Assembly: GCF_030269925.1 (NCBI RefSeq)
Contig: NC_085116.1
Location: 3,472,001-3,536,000, forward strand
Direction of reading: 5' to 3'
Source: Bombyx mori
Lineage: Eukaryota; Arthropoda; Insecta; Lepidoptera; Bombycidae
DNA length: 64,000 bases
Shown piece after piece: positions 33,921-44,218 of this stretch. Position numbers and translations under genes: made by a program. The notes under the pieces were generated by a model that made no database searches, had not been told where the DNA came from, and was given only the letters and a program-made list of their open reading frames with translations. Every line of letters begins with the position of its first letter. The first letter of the stretch is position 1.

Positions 33921-34135
33921 ACGGGTCATTTTGTGTAAAGTGGTTACCGAAGCCCATAGACAGTTAGAACGTAAATACCGCCACCCACCTCGAGACATGA
34001 GCTCTAAGGTCTCCGTTATTACAGTACAATGGCTGCCACACCTTTCAAACCGAAACGCATTACTGCTTCACGGCAGAAATAGGCAGGGTGTTGGTACCCG
34101 CGCGCACCCACAGGACGTCCTACCACCAGTCATTG
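33921..34135 (-). mobile_element. Bm1 SINE, degenerate
   Basis: GGTCATTTTGTGTAAAGTGG ... GTCCTACCACCAGT, antisense, diverged. Confidence 0.8.
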
Positions 34136-34334
34136 CTCCCAGATAAGTTAGTAACAAAAAAGAGCTCTGCTCCGATGGGTATGTAGTGTGATGTTGCAAG
34201 GAAGATAACTAGACAAAAACTCTAGCAGTAGGAGCTTGGCTGCGCGTGTATGCGTGGATGTTCATTAGCTACTATGATTACCTACTATCAACTGTAGGTA
34301 CGACTGCCTACGAAGGTGATAATTTTATTTTTAT

Positions 34335-34573
34335 TTTCTTTTATTGCTTAATTGGTTGGATGAGCTCACAACCCACCTGGTGTTAAGTGTTTACTGGAGC
34401 CCATAGACATCCACAACGTAAATGCGCCACCAACCTTGATGTAAGTTCTAAGGTCTCAAGTATGGTCACAACGGCTGCCCCACACTTGAAATCGAAACGC
34501 ATTGCTGCTTCACGGCAGAAATAGGCAGGGTGGTGGTACCCGTGCGGACTCACAAGAGGTCCTACCACCGGTA
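34335..34573 (-). mobile_element. Bm1 SINE (5'-truncated)
   Basis: TTTTATTGCTTAATTGGTTG ... GTCCTACCACCGGTAA, antisense. Confidence 0.88.
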
Positions 34574-35381
34574 ATATAAAAAGTAATAAAACAGTGAACA
34601 TATAAACATGAGTGAACATATAAAAATACCTAAAAATAAGTTGTAACGTGCTTAATGCATAAACAATTCTAGCTAGTAAAAAAATACAAATAATGTAAAT
34701 AGATGGGGGATATTTTAAATAAATATCTTAAAAGCAAAATTTTGTTTTATAAATAAAGCACTTGCTTATCAGTAAGATCATCATCTGCAGAATTGTTTTA
34801 ATGTAGCACACGTATTTGAAGAAATCTACAATGGTGTATTGAAAATGAATTTGTATCTTTCCTATTTTGAAGCAGCTAAAATAAATTTTAAAATAAAGTC
34901 TCACCAACATTGTGTATTTAGACACAGAGTGTCTAAAACTAAAATTTGACAGCAAACTGACTTCAAACTACGCTTAAGATTTTAGTAGCGCTGGAAATTG
35001 CACTTAACAGACAGATGTGGGCATCTTCTCCAGTTTATTTTCTTTGTATTAATTATTCTTAGTAAATTTATATTAGTGTTCGATTTATTTGTATAATATT
35101 ATACTAATACTCCTTGTATGTAAAGCGTTACAGCCAGTCACTGTCATATTTCTATTACTTTAAATATATTAATCAGTGGATCAGTGTCATAGAAAGTGCT
35201 ACACAAAACACACGTATTTTATTTCAAATATCAAGCCGCTCAAAACACAACCTTATAACCTCAACAATTAGTAACATAATTAGAAGTTAAAAAAAACTAA
35301 GACACTTAAAATTTTACACTGACTCCTTCGTCTCGGCAGATTCCTTCCACGTTATTCAGACGGAATTATTTAGACGTAAGT
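34574..35381. other. Intergenic, nothing recognised
   Basis: AT-rich, no gene. Confidence 0.4.
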
Positions 35382-35637
35382 TTTTTTTATTTTTTTTTAT
35401 TGCTTAGATGGGTGGACGAGCTCACAGCCCACCTGGTGTTAAGTGGTTACCGGAGCCCATAGACATCCACAACGTAAATGCGCCACCCACCTTGAGATAC
35501 AAGTTCTAAGGTCTCAAGTATAGTTACAACGGCTGCCCCACCCTTCAAACCGAAACGCATTACTGCTTCACGGCAGAAATAGGCAGGGTGGTGGTACCAA
35601 CCCGCGCGGACTCACAAGAGGTCCTACCACCAGTAAT
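35382..35637 (-). mobile_element. Bm1 SINE (5'-truncated)
   Basis: Antisense, T-run then ATTGCTTAGATGGGTGGACG ... GTCCTACCACCAGTAA; almost undamaged. Confidence 0.92.
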
Positions 35638-36471
35638 ATAGTTATATATAATAAGTTTTGATAATAATTTCACTGACACATTAATTGAGTTTTTGCAACG
35701 ACAGTCCGACATGAATCTTCAAGCATGATGCAGCGGAACCACGTAATGAACAAAACAGAATATTTTTATTTTAAAATCCATTCTATATTCTATTCTATTC
35801 GGTTCAATCAATCATCGCGTGGTTTTAATCTGCGATGATGCCAACACAAGGAGAAACAGAATTTCCGCCATTAAGTACGCTCTGTTGGTTTTTTAAGGTC
35901 GTAATATCGATTCGTTTGTTTTTTTTTCAGGAGCAAAGAGAATTTAGGATCCTTTTATGTTTATTATTAAAGTATATTAAAAATAAACATTGACACAGCT
36001 GTGATAATTTATTGTGTTCTTAATAAAACGTTTGTTTGATAAAATTCTTTATTAACGATCGTAACGGTTCTATTTCGTAGAAAGAAAAAAAAACATCATT
36101 ATTGAAATCGGGCTGGACCGATTTTGTATTATTTGTTCCATGAACCGATTTCTTTTTAACGACGTCCCACAAACAGTAGAAACCTCTGATCATGAATTAA
36201 AAAAAAGAACATCTAAATAAATTATCAGTCAGACGTAAAAATGCTTTCACTTTAATCGATCAGACATTAATAAAGAAATATTCATTTACTAACAACCGAC
36301 TCCTATCCATTAAATGAAACGACAATTTTACATTAACTAATCAACTGAAAGTATACATGTAATGACCTGAATCCAAAAGCATAAAGGAAAATCGAGTACA
36401 ATTGCAGCGGGTGGTACCGAAAATTAGAAAGTGTCACAAGTGAATAAGACTTTAAATAGAACATATTTACT
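35638..36471. other. Intergenic, nothing recognised
   Basis: AT-rich; short GGGCTGGACCGATTTTG at 36110 is the kind of motif found in Helitrons, but no element can be bounded. Confidence 0.35.
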
Positions 36472-36711
36472 AGTGGTAGGATCTCCTGGGAGTCCGCGCG
36501 GGTAGGTACCATCACCCTGCCTATTCCTGCCCTAAAGCAGCAATGCGTTTCGGTTTGAAGGGTAGGGCTGCCGTTGTAACTATACTCGAGACCTTAGAAC
36601 TTATATCTCAAGGTGGGTGGCGCATTTACGTTGTAGATGTCTATGGGCTCCAGTAACCACTTAACAGCAGGTGGGCTGTGGGCTCGTCCACCCAACTAAG
36701 CAATAAAAAAA
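36472..36711 (+). mobile_element. Bm1 SINE (5'-truncated)
   Basis: CTAGTGGTAGGATCTCCTGG ... CTAAGCAATAAAAAAAA; directly followed by a LINE-A tail. Confidence 0.9.
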
Positions 36712-36870
36712 ATCTTTCTTCACACGAGGCTTGTGGAGAGTATTTAAAGGTAGGCAGCGACTTGGCTCTGTCCCCGGCATTGTTGACGACTGTGAGTGAC
36801 GGTAACCACTTACCATCAGGTGGTCCGTATGCTCGTCTGCTCGTCTGCTCGTCAGACAATAATTTATTTT
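36712..36870 (+). mobile_element. LINE-A 3' end
   Basis: CACACGAGGCTTGTGGAGAG ... GCTCGTCTGCTCGTCTGCTC. The expected A tail is replaced by a short (GCTCGTCT)n expansion. Confidence 0.78.
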
Positions 36871-36888
36871 TAACTAGAATGATTGTCA

Positions 36889-37022
36889 TACCAACATAAA
36901 TGCTTGCTCTCACTCTGCGAAACATCGTGCCACATGGCGTCGCATCGCGAGAGCATCGGTATCGCAGGATCCGACTGATGCATGACCACGACCACTCTGT
37001 CAAGAGTGTACGAATAGGAAGA
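36889..37022 (+). mobile_element. RTE-type LINE 3' end with 13-bp target duplication
   Basis: 134 bp. Reads AKHRATWRRIARA then a stop and CATGACCACGACCACTCTG, matching the tail at 61250..61345. AGAATGATTGTCA is present at 36876..36888 and again at 37023..37035. Confidence 0.8.
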
Positions 37023-37035
37023 AGAATGATTGTCA

Positions 37036-37473
37036 ACCATTTTTTTTTGTGTAGAATAGATACAACGCTTCAAGACTCATATCTTGAAAAGTAATGGCTT
37101 AGACCTCGATCAGCTCACAGCATTAGACGGTCGGACGATATTAAGGTTAGATCAATTGTATTGTAATCAGAGATCGCTTGGGACCTGCGCATACGGAGAG
37201 ACTTTAATTCTCTTGATCTACATTTCGTATTAATGCACGCGTGGCTATCCAGGTATGGAATCAACAGGAAGTCTATTTTCATTGGGTTCTTATCTTGAGA
37301 CTAGTCAGCACGCAAATATCAAAGCTGGATGGTAATGAAATCGCGAACGATATACTTAACAAACTCTGACGAATTTGTACTGTTATTAAGAGTAAACGAA
37401 TATTGTAGAATTTTACTAATAATTGACTTTGTGTAATGTTGTAATGTATTGCATTTCAGCAATATCCCTTATA
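37036..37473. other. Intergenic, nothing recognised
   Basis: No gene or repeat identified. Confidence 0.4.
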
Positions 37474-37481
37474 GTCTGGAA

Positions 37482-37732
37482 CAGACTTTCCCAAAGTGGG
37501 CGATAACGCCCCCTTATGGGCGCTGCAGGCCTAAAGGGGGGCGGTATGAGACCCAGAAAATAAAAAGAGGGCGTTAGGTAGAGGCTTGGGAGGCGATTTG
37601 TAATCTCATCTAGGACTCTTAGACACCGTGTGAGCTCTAGCTATAGTGGTTTTTAAGTAGGTAAAAAAGGGGGGCGCTAAAAATAACTTATCTCAACGTG
37701 GGCAGAAGACAAAATAAGTTTGAGAATCCTTG
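37482..37732. mobile_element. MITE, hAT-like
   Basis: 251 bp. Left end CAGACTTTCCCAAA, right end in reverse complement CAAGGATTCTCAAA: imperfect inverted ends of hAT form. Flanks GTCTGGAA (37474..37481) and GTCTAGAA (37733..37740) fit an 8-bp duplication with one change. Interior has GGGGGGCG blocks near both ends, as many hAT elements do. No ORF. Confidence 0.65.
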
Positions 37733-37740
37733 GTCTAGAA

Positions 37741-38690
37741 TGTATATGTATAATATTTATTAGTCTACTTAATAGATCTTCACAGTCTAGACAATATATA
37801 TTATATACATTACTGTACCATATTATAACTATTTAAAACAATTGATGATTAGACGAGCCGAACGAAGACAACATCCACGTGAACGTATCATTTCATCGTC
37901 TTTGTTGTTGATAATAGTTACTGTGTTTTTACTACTTTCATAATTACCTATTTAGGAGTGGAATTGTGCATTTTAATATTTAGCAGCAAAATCTTTACTT
38001 CGAAGCATGATTGATATTAGATTATAAGTTTAGGGATGTAATGATATTGAATACAAACTAATATAAGCACTATCATTACAGATATAGAAAATCTTACGTG
38101 CTAGATGTTCACATCAAATTTCCAAAGTAACCGGCTAAAAGTGACCAACTCTGAAATTAATTTGACTGACCCTCTGGTTGCGATGGCGTCTTAATCCGTT
38201 TAACTAATTCGGGTGCGTTATACAAAAGCCTCAGGCGATTCAGGCTGCAGACGGATTTCTTTGGCGATAATTATTATTAATGAATTTAATTTAGGTAAGA
38301 ATTTTGAGGAGTTGTTGCTAACGCGTAGCTTTGTATTGAGCTGCTGATATTGTAGGGGATTTTTTAAATGACAGATCGCATTACGAACTAACTAGTTGAG
38401 GTCGTCGGTATATTTTAGTTTTGAGCCAAACGATGTCTATATACATAGAGGCCCAAGTTCGGGGTTGACGTTTGGTAGCTGAAATTGTGGTATAAAGAAT
38501 CTACAGTGGTATCACCTGATGGTATCAGAATTCTACAGAGATACCACCATCCTAGCTAGTTTGGAAGATAGATACAGTCGTTGTCCATCCGATCGAGGCT
38601 TCATAAAATGCCCTAGACACGTCCTTAGGGCCCTAGACACGTCCTTACGGATCCATCAGATCCAATAACCTTTGCATTAGACGCCTTCAG
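37741..38690. other. Intergenic; 20-bp tandem pair at 38607..38647
   Basis: No gene. GCCCTAGACACGTCCTTA occurs twice in direct succession at 38607..38647. Confidence 0.4.
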
Positions 38691-39013
38691 CTCTAACACT
38701 AGGAGCAGGCTTAGGGACCTCGGTACCCGTACTCGTCGAACTCGACAAAGAGGTCGACGTGCAACCTAACCCATGCATCAGCCCGCTGAGTTTCTCGCCG
38801 GATCTTCTCAGTGGGTCGCGATTCCGATCCGGTAGTAGACTCATTCGCAAAGCAATTGCTCTTGAGTTGTTAGGTCTCCTTCGGAGGCGCTCGGGCAGTT
38901 GTTAGCAAATCCCACCCCTCCTGGCTGAGCATTTGCTCGTCCACCTGTCTTGGTGAAACTGGAAAGGCCTTCGGGCCACCAGTAATCTTTCAATCATAAT
39001 TTAAAAAAAGCTT
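38691..39013 (+). mobile_element. LINE-B 3' end
   Basis: Non-coding tail: CCCGCTGAGTTTCTCGCCGG, TAGGTCTCCTTCGGAGGCGC, ACTGGAAAGGCCTTCGGGCC, CTTTCAATCATAATTTAAAAAAA. Related pieces at 39688, 49056, 60593 and 63250. Confidence 0.65.
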
Positions 39014-39447
39014 CATAAGATCACTCACGTCATGAAATCTGTACGATCTGGTGAGCCACTGTACATTTTTAAATTAATATCCAAATGCATATATGTAATT
39101 ATCCACAAATTTTCCTGTTACGATACACAATACTATTCAATTTACAATCTTGGAAAAAATGGCCATCCATTCCTATACCTACACTGACAATTCTCATGTC
39201 GGTAGGTAGAAGTAAAAAGCGTTTATTACTTAACAATACATAAATTACAGCCGTATCACAATAACGTGGCTCCGGTCACGCAAACGCAAATGCGGCTTAC
39301 CTACTTGTTTATGTTAGTAAGCTAATGTAGACACTTACTGCTTTAGAAAGCCCTACTTCAGAGCGGATTGTATTTAGGCTGGTTTTAAGTTTGAATAGAT
39401 ATAGGCTGAACTTCAGCTTGCGAAGCAGCTACTTTTGGGTTGTTTTC
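39014..39447. other. Intergenic, nothing recognised
   Basis: No gene or repeat identified. Confidence 0.4.
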
Positions 39448-39687
39448 TTTTTATTGCTTAGATGGGTGGACGAGCTCACAGCCCACCTGGTATTAAGTGG
39501 TTACTGGAGCCCATAGACATCTACAACGTAAATGCGTCACCTACCTTGAGAGATAAGTTCTAAGATCTCAGTATAGTTACAACGGCTGCCCCACCCTTCA
39601 AACCGAAACGCATTACTGCTTCACGGCAGAAATTGGCAGGGTGGCGGTACCTACCCATGCGGACTCACAAGAGATCCTACCGCCAGT
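39448..39687 (-). mobile_element. Bm1 SINE (5'-truncated)
   Basis: TTTATTGCTTAGATGGGTGG ... GATCCTACCGCCAGT, antisense; abuts a LINE-B tail. Confidence 0.9.
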
Positions 39688-39837
39688 CTCCCTTAGGAGT
39701 TAGGTCTCCCTTGGAGGCGCTCGGGTAGCTGTTAGCAAATCTCATCCTTTCTGGTTCAGCCCTTGCTCGCCCACCTGTCCTTGTGAAACTGGAAAGGCCT
39801 CAGGGCCACCAGTAAAACGTCAATCATAAAAAAACTT
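39688..39837 (+). mobile_element. LINE-B 3' end, short copy
   Basis: GGAGTTAGGTCTCCCTTGGA ... GGGCCACCAGTAAAACGTCAATCATAAAAAAA. Confidence 0.7.
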
Positions 39838-40705
39838 CAGCTTATAGTATAAAGAAGATTTCTGGCGTCGAAAAAAAAACAAATTACAATTCTAAATTGA
39901 ATAAAATTGGCACCGTTTAAAGAATCGCGCCTTATAACGTTAATCCCGTTCTATATTTATGGATGGAAAGTGGTGCATAGTAGTTGAGCTTCCGACTGCA
40001 ACTCTTCTCAATCTCTTTCTAAGCGCGATTTTAGTTTTTATTATCTCTCACTTTGCGTGGAGAGAAAGAGAAAATTAAATTCCTAGGGCTCTTGTCGTCT
40101 GATAAAATTACTCGGGATCAGATAAATTAATTTCCTTGCGACTTACTAGAGCCTCAGTGCAAAGACTTTTCTGTGGTCACTTCTGTGATTCTTGGTTACA
40201 CGTTTTTTACAGTATGAGTGATGAATGGCAAGTACCTGAATAAACGGTTAAGTGAACAGAAAACTGTTCACATTTAATATACTAAGCAAATATTGTTTAC
40301 TTTGAAAGTACTGGTTTCGTGAAATCACAATGCAAAGAAGACAGCTGGGACCGCCCCCCGTATTCATTTCAGGTCGTTCATTCCATTCGTCAATTGACTT
40401 CAATTTCATTACATTCCGTACAAGCTATAGAATAATATTTTAAATCTGTTTTGAAAGTACTATCGCATCAGAAATGACCGGGATTTACACCTTTGCATAT
40501 TACCTATTATATCAGGATTTCAGGGAAGGATATTTGCAGTGACATCATTGTGAAGCGAGAGTAGCCACATTGGCACGTGGCTCGATTTCAGTAGTTATTT
40601 TATAGCATTAGATAGAGTATCTTGAGACATGAGCGGTCCCTGAAACTAGAACGCAAGATTGCATCGCGATCGAAATACGTAGGGCAGTAGTAAGTACCCT
40701 TGCGC
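39838..40705. other. Intergenic, nothing recognised
   Basis: No gene or repeat identified. Confidence 0.4.
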
Positions 40706-40718
40706 TCACAATGTACCC

Positions 40719-41241
40719 TTTTTTTTTTTTTTTTTTTCGGGTAGAGGGCCGAACCTCCTACGAGGTCCCCGCGCAAAAGGGGCGCGCGGGGTATGTGAGA
40801 CTCAACGATCTGCATGGTGTTGTGAGCAGACCGCGGGCCCAAGGATTTTAGGACCCACCCACTAAACGACTCCCCTGCACTCTTACACCAGACGTCCGAT
40901 CCCCTCCGAGGTCAGAACCCGGATGAGGTAGGGGGGCTACCGCGGTCAACACTACAACCAGACGGCGCGGCTCACCCCAAGGACGCCCAGCCGACGGAGC
41001 CTTCGAAGCGAATCGAAGGCTCTGAAACGTCGGCCGTCTCGGTACGGCAGCCCGTCGGGCCGCCCAGACGGTGCCGCTGGTGTCCCGGAATACCCCGCTG
41101 GACCAGAACCAGCCTGCCGGGTCGGGACGCGATACACCGTCGACCGGTCGCTCTATCCACTCCACAGCAGCGCGCTAGAGTGCTGGTAGCGCGCCGCGCG
41201 GCCTCACCCCCTCAGGTCGCCCCTTGACCTTCACCGGGGGT
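40719..41241 (-). mobile_element. GC-rich LINE 3' end (antisense) with 13-bp target duplication
   Basis: Poly-T at the left (poly-A on the minus strand), then 500 bp of GC-rich untranslated-type sequence, far from the local composition. TCACAATGTACCC (40706..40718) and TCACAATATACCC (41242..41254) flank it. Open frames inside reflect GC content only; the typical coding motifs of reverse transcriptase are absent. Confidence 0.78.
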
Positions 41242-41279
41242 CACAATATACCCTGACATCGGCAATTTTTTTAAATAGA

Positions 41280-41612
41280 TCAGAGCCCTGAAACTTTAAG
41301 ACAAAGATTTTTTGTATGGAAACTAGCGACATCTTGTAGCGGATGCCTCTAAGCTTATATGTTGTTAAAGATAAGGCATTTCATTATTGTTTAACTGTCA
41401 ATTGTGTCAAACACATAAAAAGAAATCATATAAGTCTTTATTTGTTATAGACAAATTGATTAGATTTTATCAATTTGTGGTTTCAATAAATTTACAAAAT
41501 CCTTCATTAAAAATAAAATATGGGACAGGTAATATATTACTACAATTTACAGGAGCAATAAGAAAACTAAGCAAAGCAAAACCATATAGTGGCCGACGCC
41601 CGTAAACATTTT
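41280..41612 (-). repeat. Unclassified ~330-bp dispersed repeat, copy 2
   Basis: Reverse complement of the repeat at 22523..22855: CTTTAAGACAAAG...GTATGGAAACTAGCG to GGCCGACGCCCGTAAACATT. Confidence 0.65.
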
Positions 41613-41621
41613 TGTTGCGTT

Positions 41622-41738
41622 TTTTTTTATTGCCCTTGTAGGCACACGAGCATACGACCCACCTGATGGTTAGTGGTTACCGTCGCCCATAGACTTCAGC
41701 AATGCCAGGGGCAGAGCCAAGTCGCTGCCTATCGCTAC
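41622..41738 (-). mobile_element. LINE-A 3' end, short copy
   Basis: ATTGCCCTTGTAGGCACACG ... GAGCCAAGTCGCTGCCTATC; a Bm1 begins 10 bp further on. Confidence 0.83.
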
Positions 41739-41740
41739 AA

Positions 41741-41994
41741 GTTTTTTTTTTTTTTTATTGCTTAGATGGGTGGACGAGCTCACAGCCCACCTGGTGTTAA
41801 GTGGTTACTGGAGCCCATAGACATCCACAACGTAAATGCGCCACCCACCTTGAGATACAAGTTCTAAGGTCTCAAGTATAGTTACAACGGCTGCCCCACC
41901 CTTCAAACCGAAACGCATTATTGCTTCACGGCAAAAATAGGCAGGATGGTGGTACCCACCCGCGCGGACTCACAAGAGGTCCTACCACCAGTAA
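41741..41994 (-). mobile_element. Bm1 SINE (5'-truncated)
   Basis: T-run, ATTGCTTAGATGGGTGGACG ... GTCCTACCACCAGTAA. Confidence 0.92.
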
Positions 41995-42379
41995 GTGCTC
42001 GAGTTGCTTATCTATAACTAATTTATGTGTATTATCTATGAAATAGATGACTCACAACAAACGCCTGTTGTTCATGATATGAATTTATAAAAAGCTATAC
42101 AGGGGCCTTGTCACGCACGTGCAGTGCGCTCCATCTCGTTAGTTCGTGTAGATGTGTATGTATGTCAGTAGACTGGAGACCGTTTGAATGCCAATAGGCC
42201 TATCTATTGATATAATATTTATTCTTATATAATTCGTGCATTGCGTGTTTTAGGTGTACTTACATAGTTCGGTTGTAGGGTGTGTTGCGGTTGGCCCGGA
42301 ATGATGGGTATCACCATTATACCAATTTTATCATATGTTCCTGTATGAATGACACATTTGATTAAGCGACTTAATGTGT
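41995..42379. other. Intergenic, nothing recognised
   Basis: No gene or repeat identified. Confidence 0.4.
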
Positions 42380-43295
42380 TTTTTATTGCTTAGATGGACC
42401 ATTTTCCATCTGATGCTAAGTGCTTACCGGGGCTCAGATATCACAATCTGAAGGCCACCACTCACATCTAGATACGAGTTAAAAATCTCATTTGTATAGT
42501 GGAACGGCTACTCCGCCCTTCAAACCAGCAGGCATGAGTTAGTTAGCAGGATTGCGGGCTTTCAAAGCGCTCTGCCACCAACAATCACGCAAATAATAAA
42601 ATTTTTGGGCTCAGATTTTTATTACACGATGTAATTTTTTTTATTGCTTAGGTTGCTGGACGGTCTCACGGCTCACCTGATGTTGAGGGGTTACCGGACC
42701 CCATATACATCTACAGCGTAAATGCCGCTACCCACCTTGAGATATGAGTTCTAAGGTCTCAGTTTGTGCAATACAATGACTGACCCACCCTTCATACTGA
42801 AATTCAGAGTAAAAGTCGTGTTGAATACGTGGGTTACCATAGAAAAAATATTTCTTGTCTGCGTGTCTTGGACACTAGCACCAGTCACATCGCTTAAACA
42901 AGTATCTCACGCCTCGTAACTTTTAGGTCGCGAAGACTCCTTTAAGGTTCACGATGAGAGAATGCGTATAACACTTTGGTGTGTAATTTTAGATGGGTTT
43001 CGCCTACCAGACATGGATTTAACTCAGTGTCTTTATCGATTATTTGAGTATTTTACTGGGGTAGGACGTCTTGTGAGTCTGTACGGGTAGGTACCACCAC
43101 CCTGTCTATTTCTGGGGTGAATGTGTTTCGGTTTGAAGGGCGGGGCAGCCGTTGTGCTGTTAAAAGTAAGACCTTAGAACTCATGTCTCAAGGTGGGTAG
43201 TGGCATTTATTTTATAGATGTTTATAGGACTCCGATAATCCCTCAAAACTGGGTGGGCCGTTAACTAGTCCACCCATCTAAGCAATAAAAAAAAT
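42380..43295. mobile_element. Cluster of three old Bm1 copies
   Basis: 42380..42590 (-) and 42631..42810 (-) are strongly diverged antisense copies. 43053..43295 (+) is a diverged sense copy ending CTAAGCAATAAAAAAAA. Sequence from 42811 to 43052 is not recognised. Confidence 0.7.
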
Positions 43296-43855
43296 GCAGC
43301 ACTGCGCTGCAAAACTGCAGACTTGTAAATATTGGTTATTCTTGACGTTCGCACTGTGCGTCTTAAGCCTGACCGATATGCGTCCTTTTGTCTTGTGTAA
43401 GAGAGACCATAGCCACAGTTTAGTTTATTATGTTACACTTTTTTACAGGTCTTGGGTACTGGTTCGGTATATTGTATCGTCCATAAAATAATTTTATAGA
43501 CGCACGCCTAAATATGTTGGCAATGTGTCTGGGACTCCCTTGATTTACGACTGGAATACTGGATCCCGTTGCAATATGGTTTTGGTTTGATGTAACGATG
43601 CTTGTAAACTTTAAGCTGTTCTCCCTTAAAATGTCGTTTACGTCTGTAATTTATCTGAAGGTGTCGAGTGGCACAAATGTCTTGAGCCCTTGGCTACAAA
43701 GGCGGATAACAGACCCTGGTGATAATGGGATTCACCATTCAAGCATATACACAGACTATAATTAACGGTATCATCTGAATACCTGATGATCGATCTAAGG
43801 AATCCAATGAATAATTCTGTTTTAATTCGATTGGACTAGTATACGTTATCTTATT
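43296..43855. other. Intergenic, nothing recognised
   Basis: A 65-codon frame at 43294..43491 has no domain and is not called. Confidence 0.35.
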
Positions 43856-44123
43856 ATAATAATAATAATAAATAAATATTTACTAACAATCACGCCACGT
43901 TAACTGGTCCCGTGATAAGTTCGTAAAGAACTTGTGTTACAGGTACCAGATAACGGAAATAAATGTAAGATTTTTATTATATACATACATATATTTAAGA
44001 CACATCCATAACCCTGGAAAATACCTTTATATTTATCATACAAATACCTTCCCTTGGCGGGATTCGAACCCGCGACCCCCTTGTGTAGTGACCATGTCAC
44101 TTACCACTACACCAGACGGCCGT
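43856..44123 (-). mobile_element. tRNA-headed SINE, third family
   Basis: Minus strand begins ACGGCCGTCTGGTGTAGTGG (A box), then GGTTCGAATCCCGCC (B box), a body with GGTACCTGTAACACAAGTTC and TTAACGTGGCGTGATTGTTA, and a (TTA)n/(TTTA)n tail. It is a SINE rather than a tRNA gene because the 70-bp head continues into a body and simple-repeat tail. Confidence 0.72.
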
Positions 44124-44218
44124 TATGAATGGAATTCAAATTGTTTCATACAATGTCAACACGCATTTTGTACTTGAGTAAACTTTAACGTCATATAAAT
44201 TATTCAAACACAAAAGAC

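Noticed and set aside
40848..41165. 105-codon minus-strand frame and two overlapping ones
   Set aside because: Lie in a GC-rich LINE 3' tail with target duplication; no reverse-transcriptase motif.
44041..44123. tRNA gene on the minus strand
   Set aside because: Good A and B boxes, but continues into a SINE body and simple-repeat tail.
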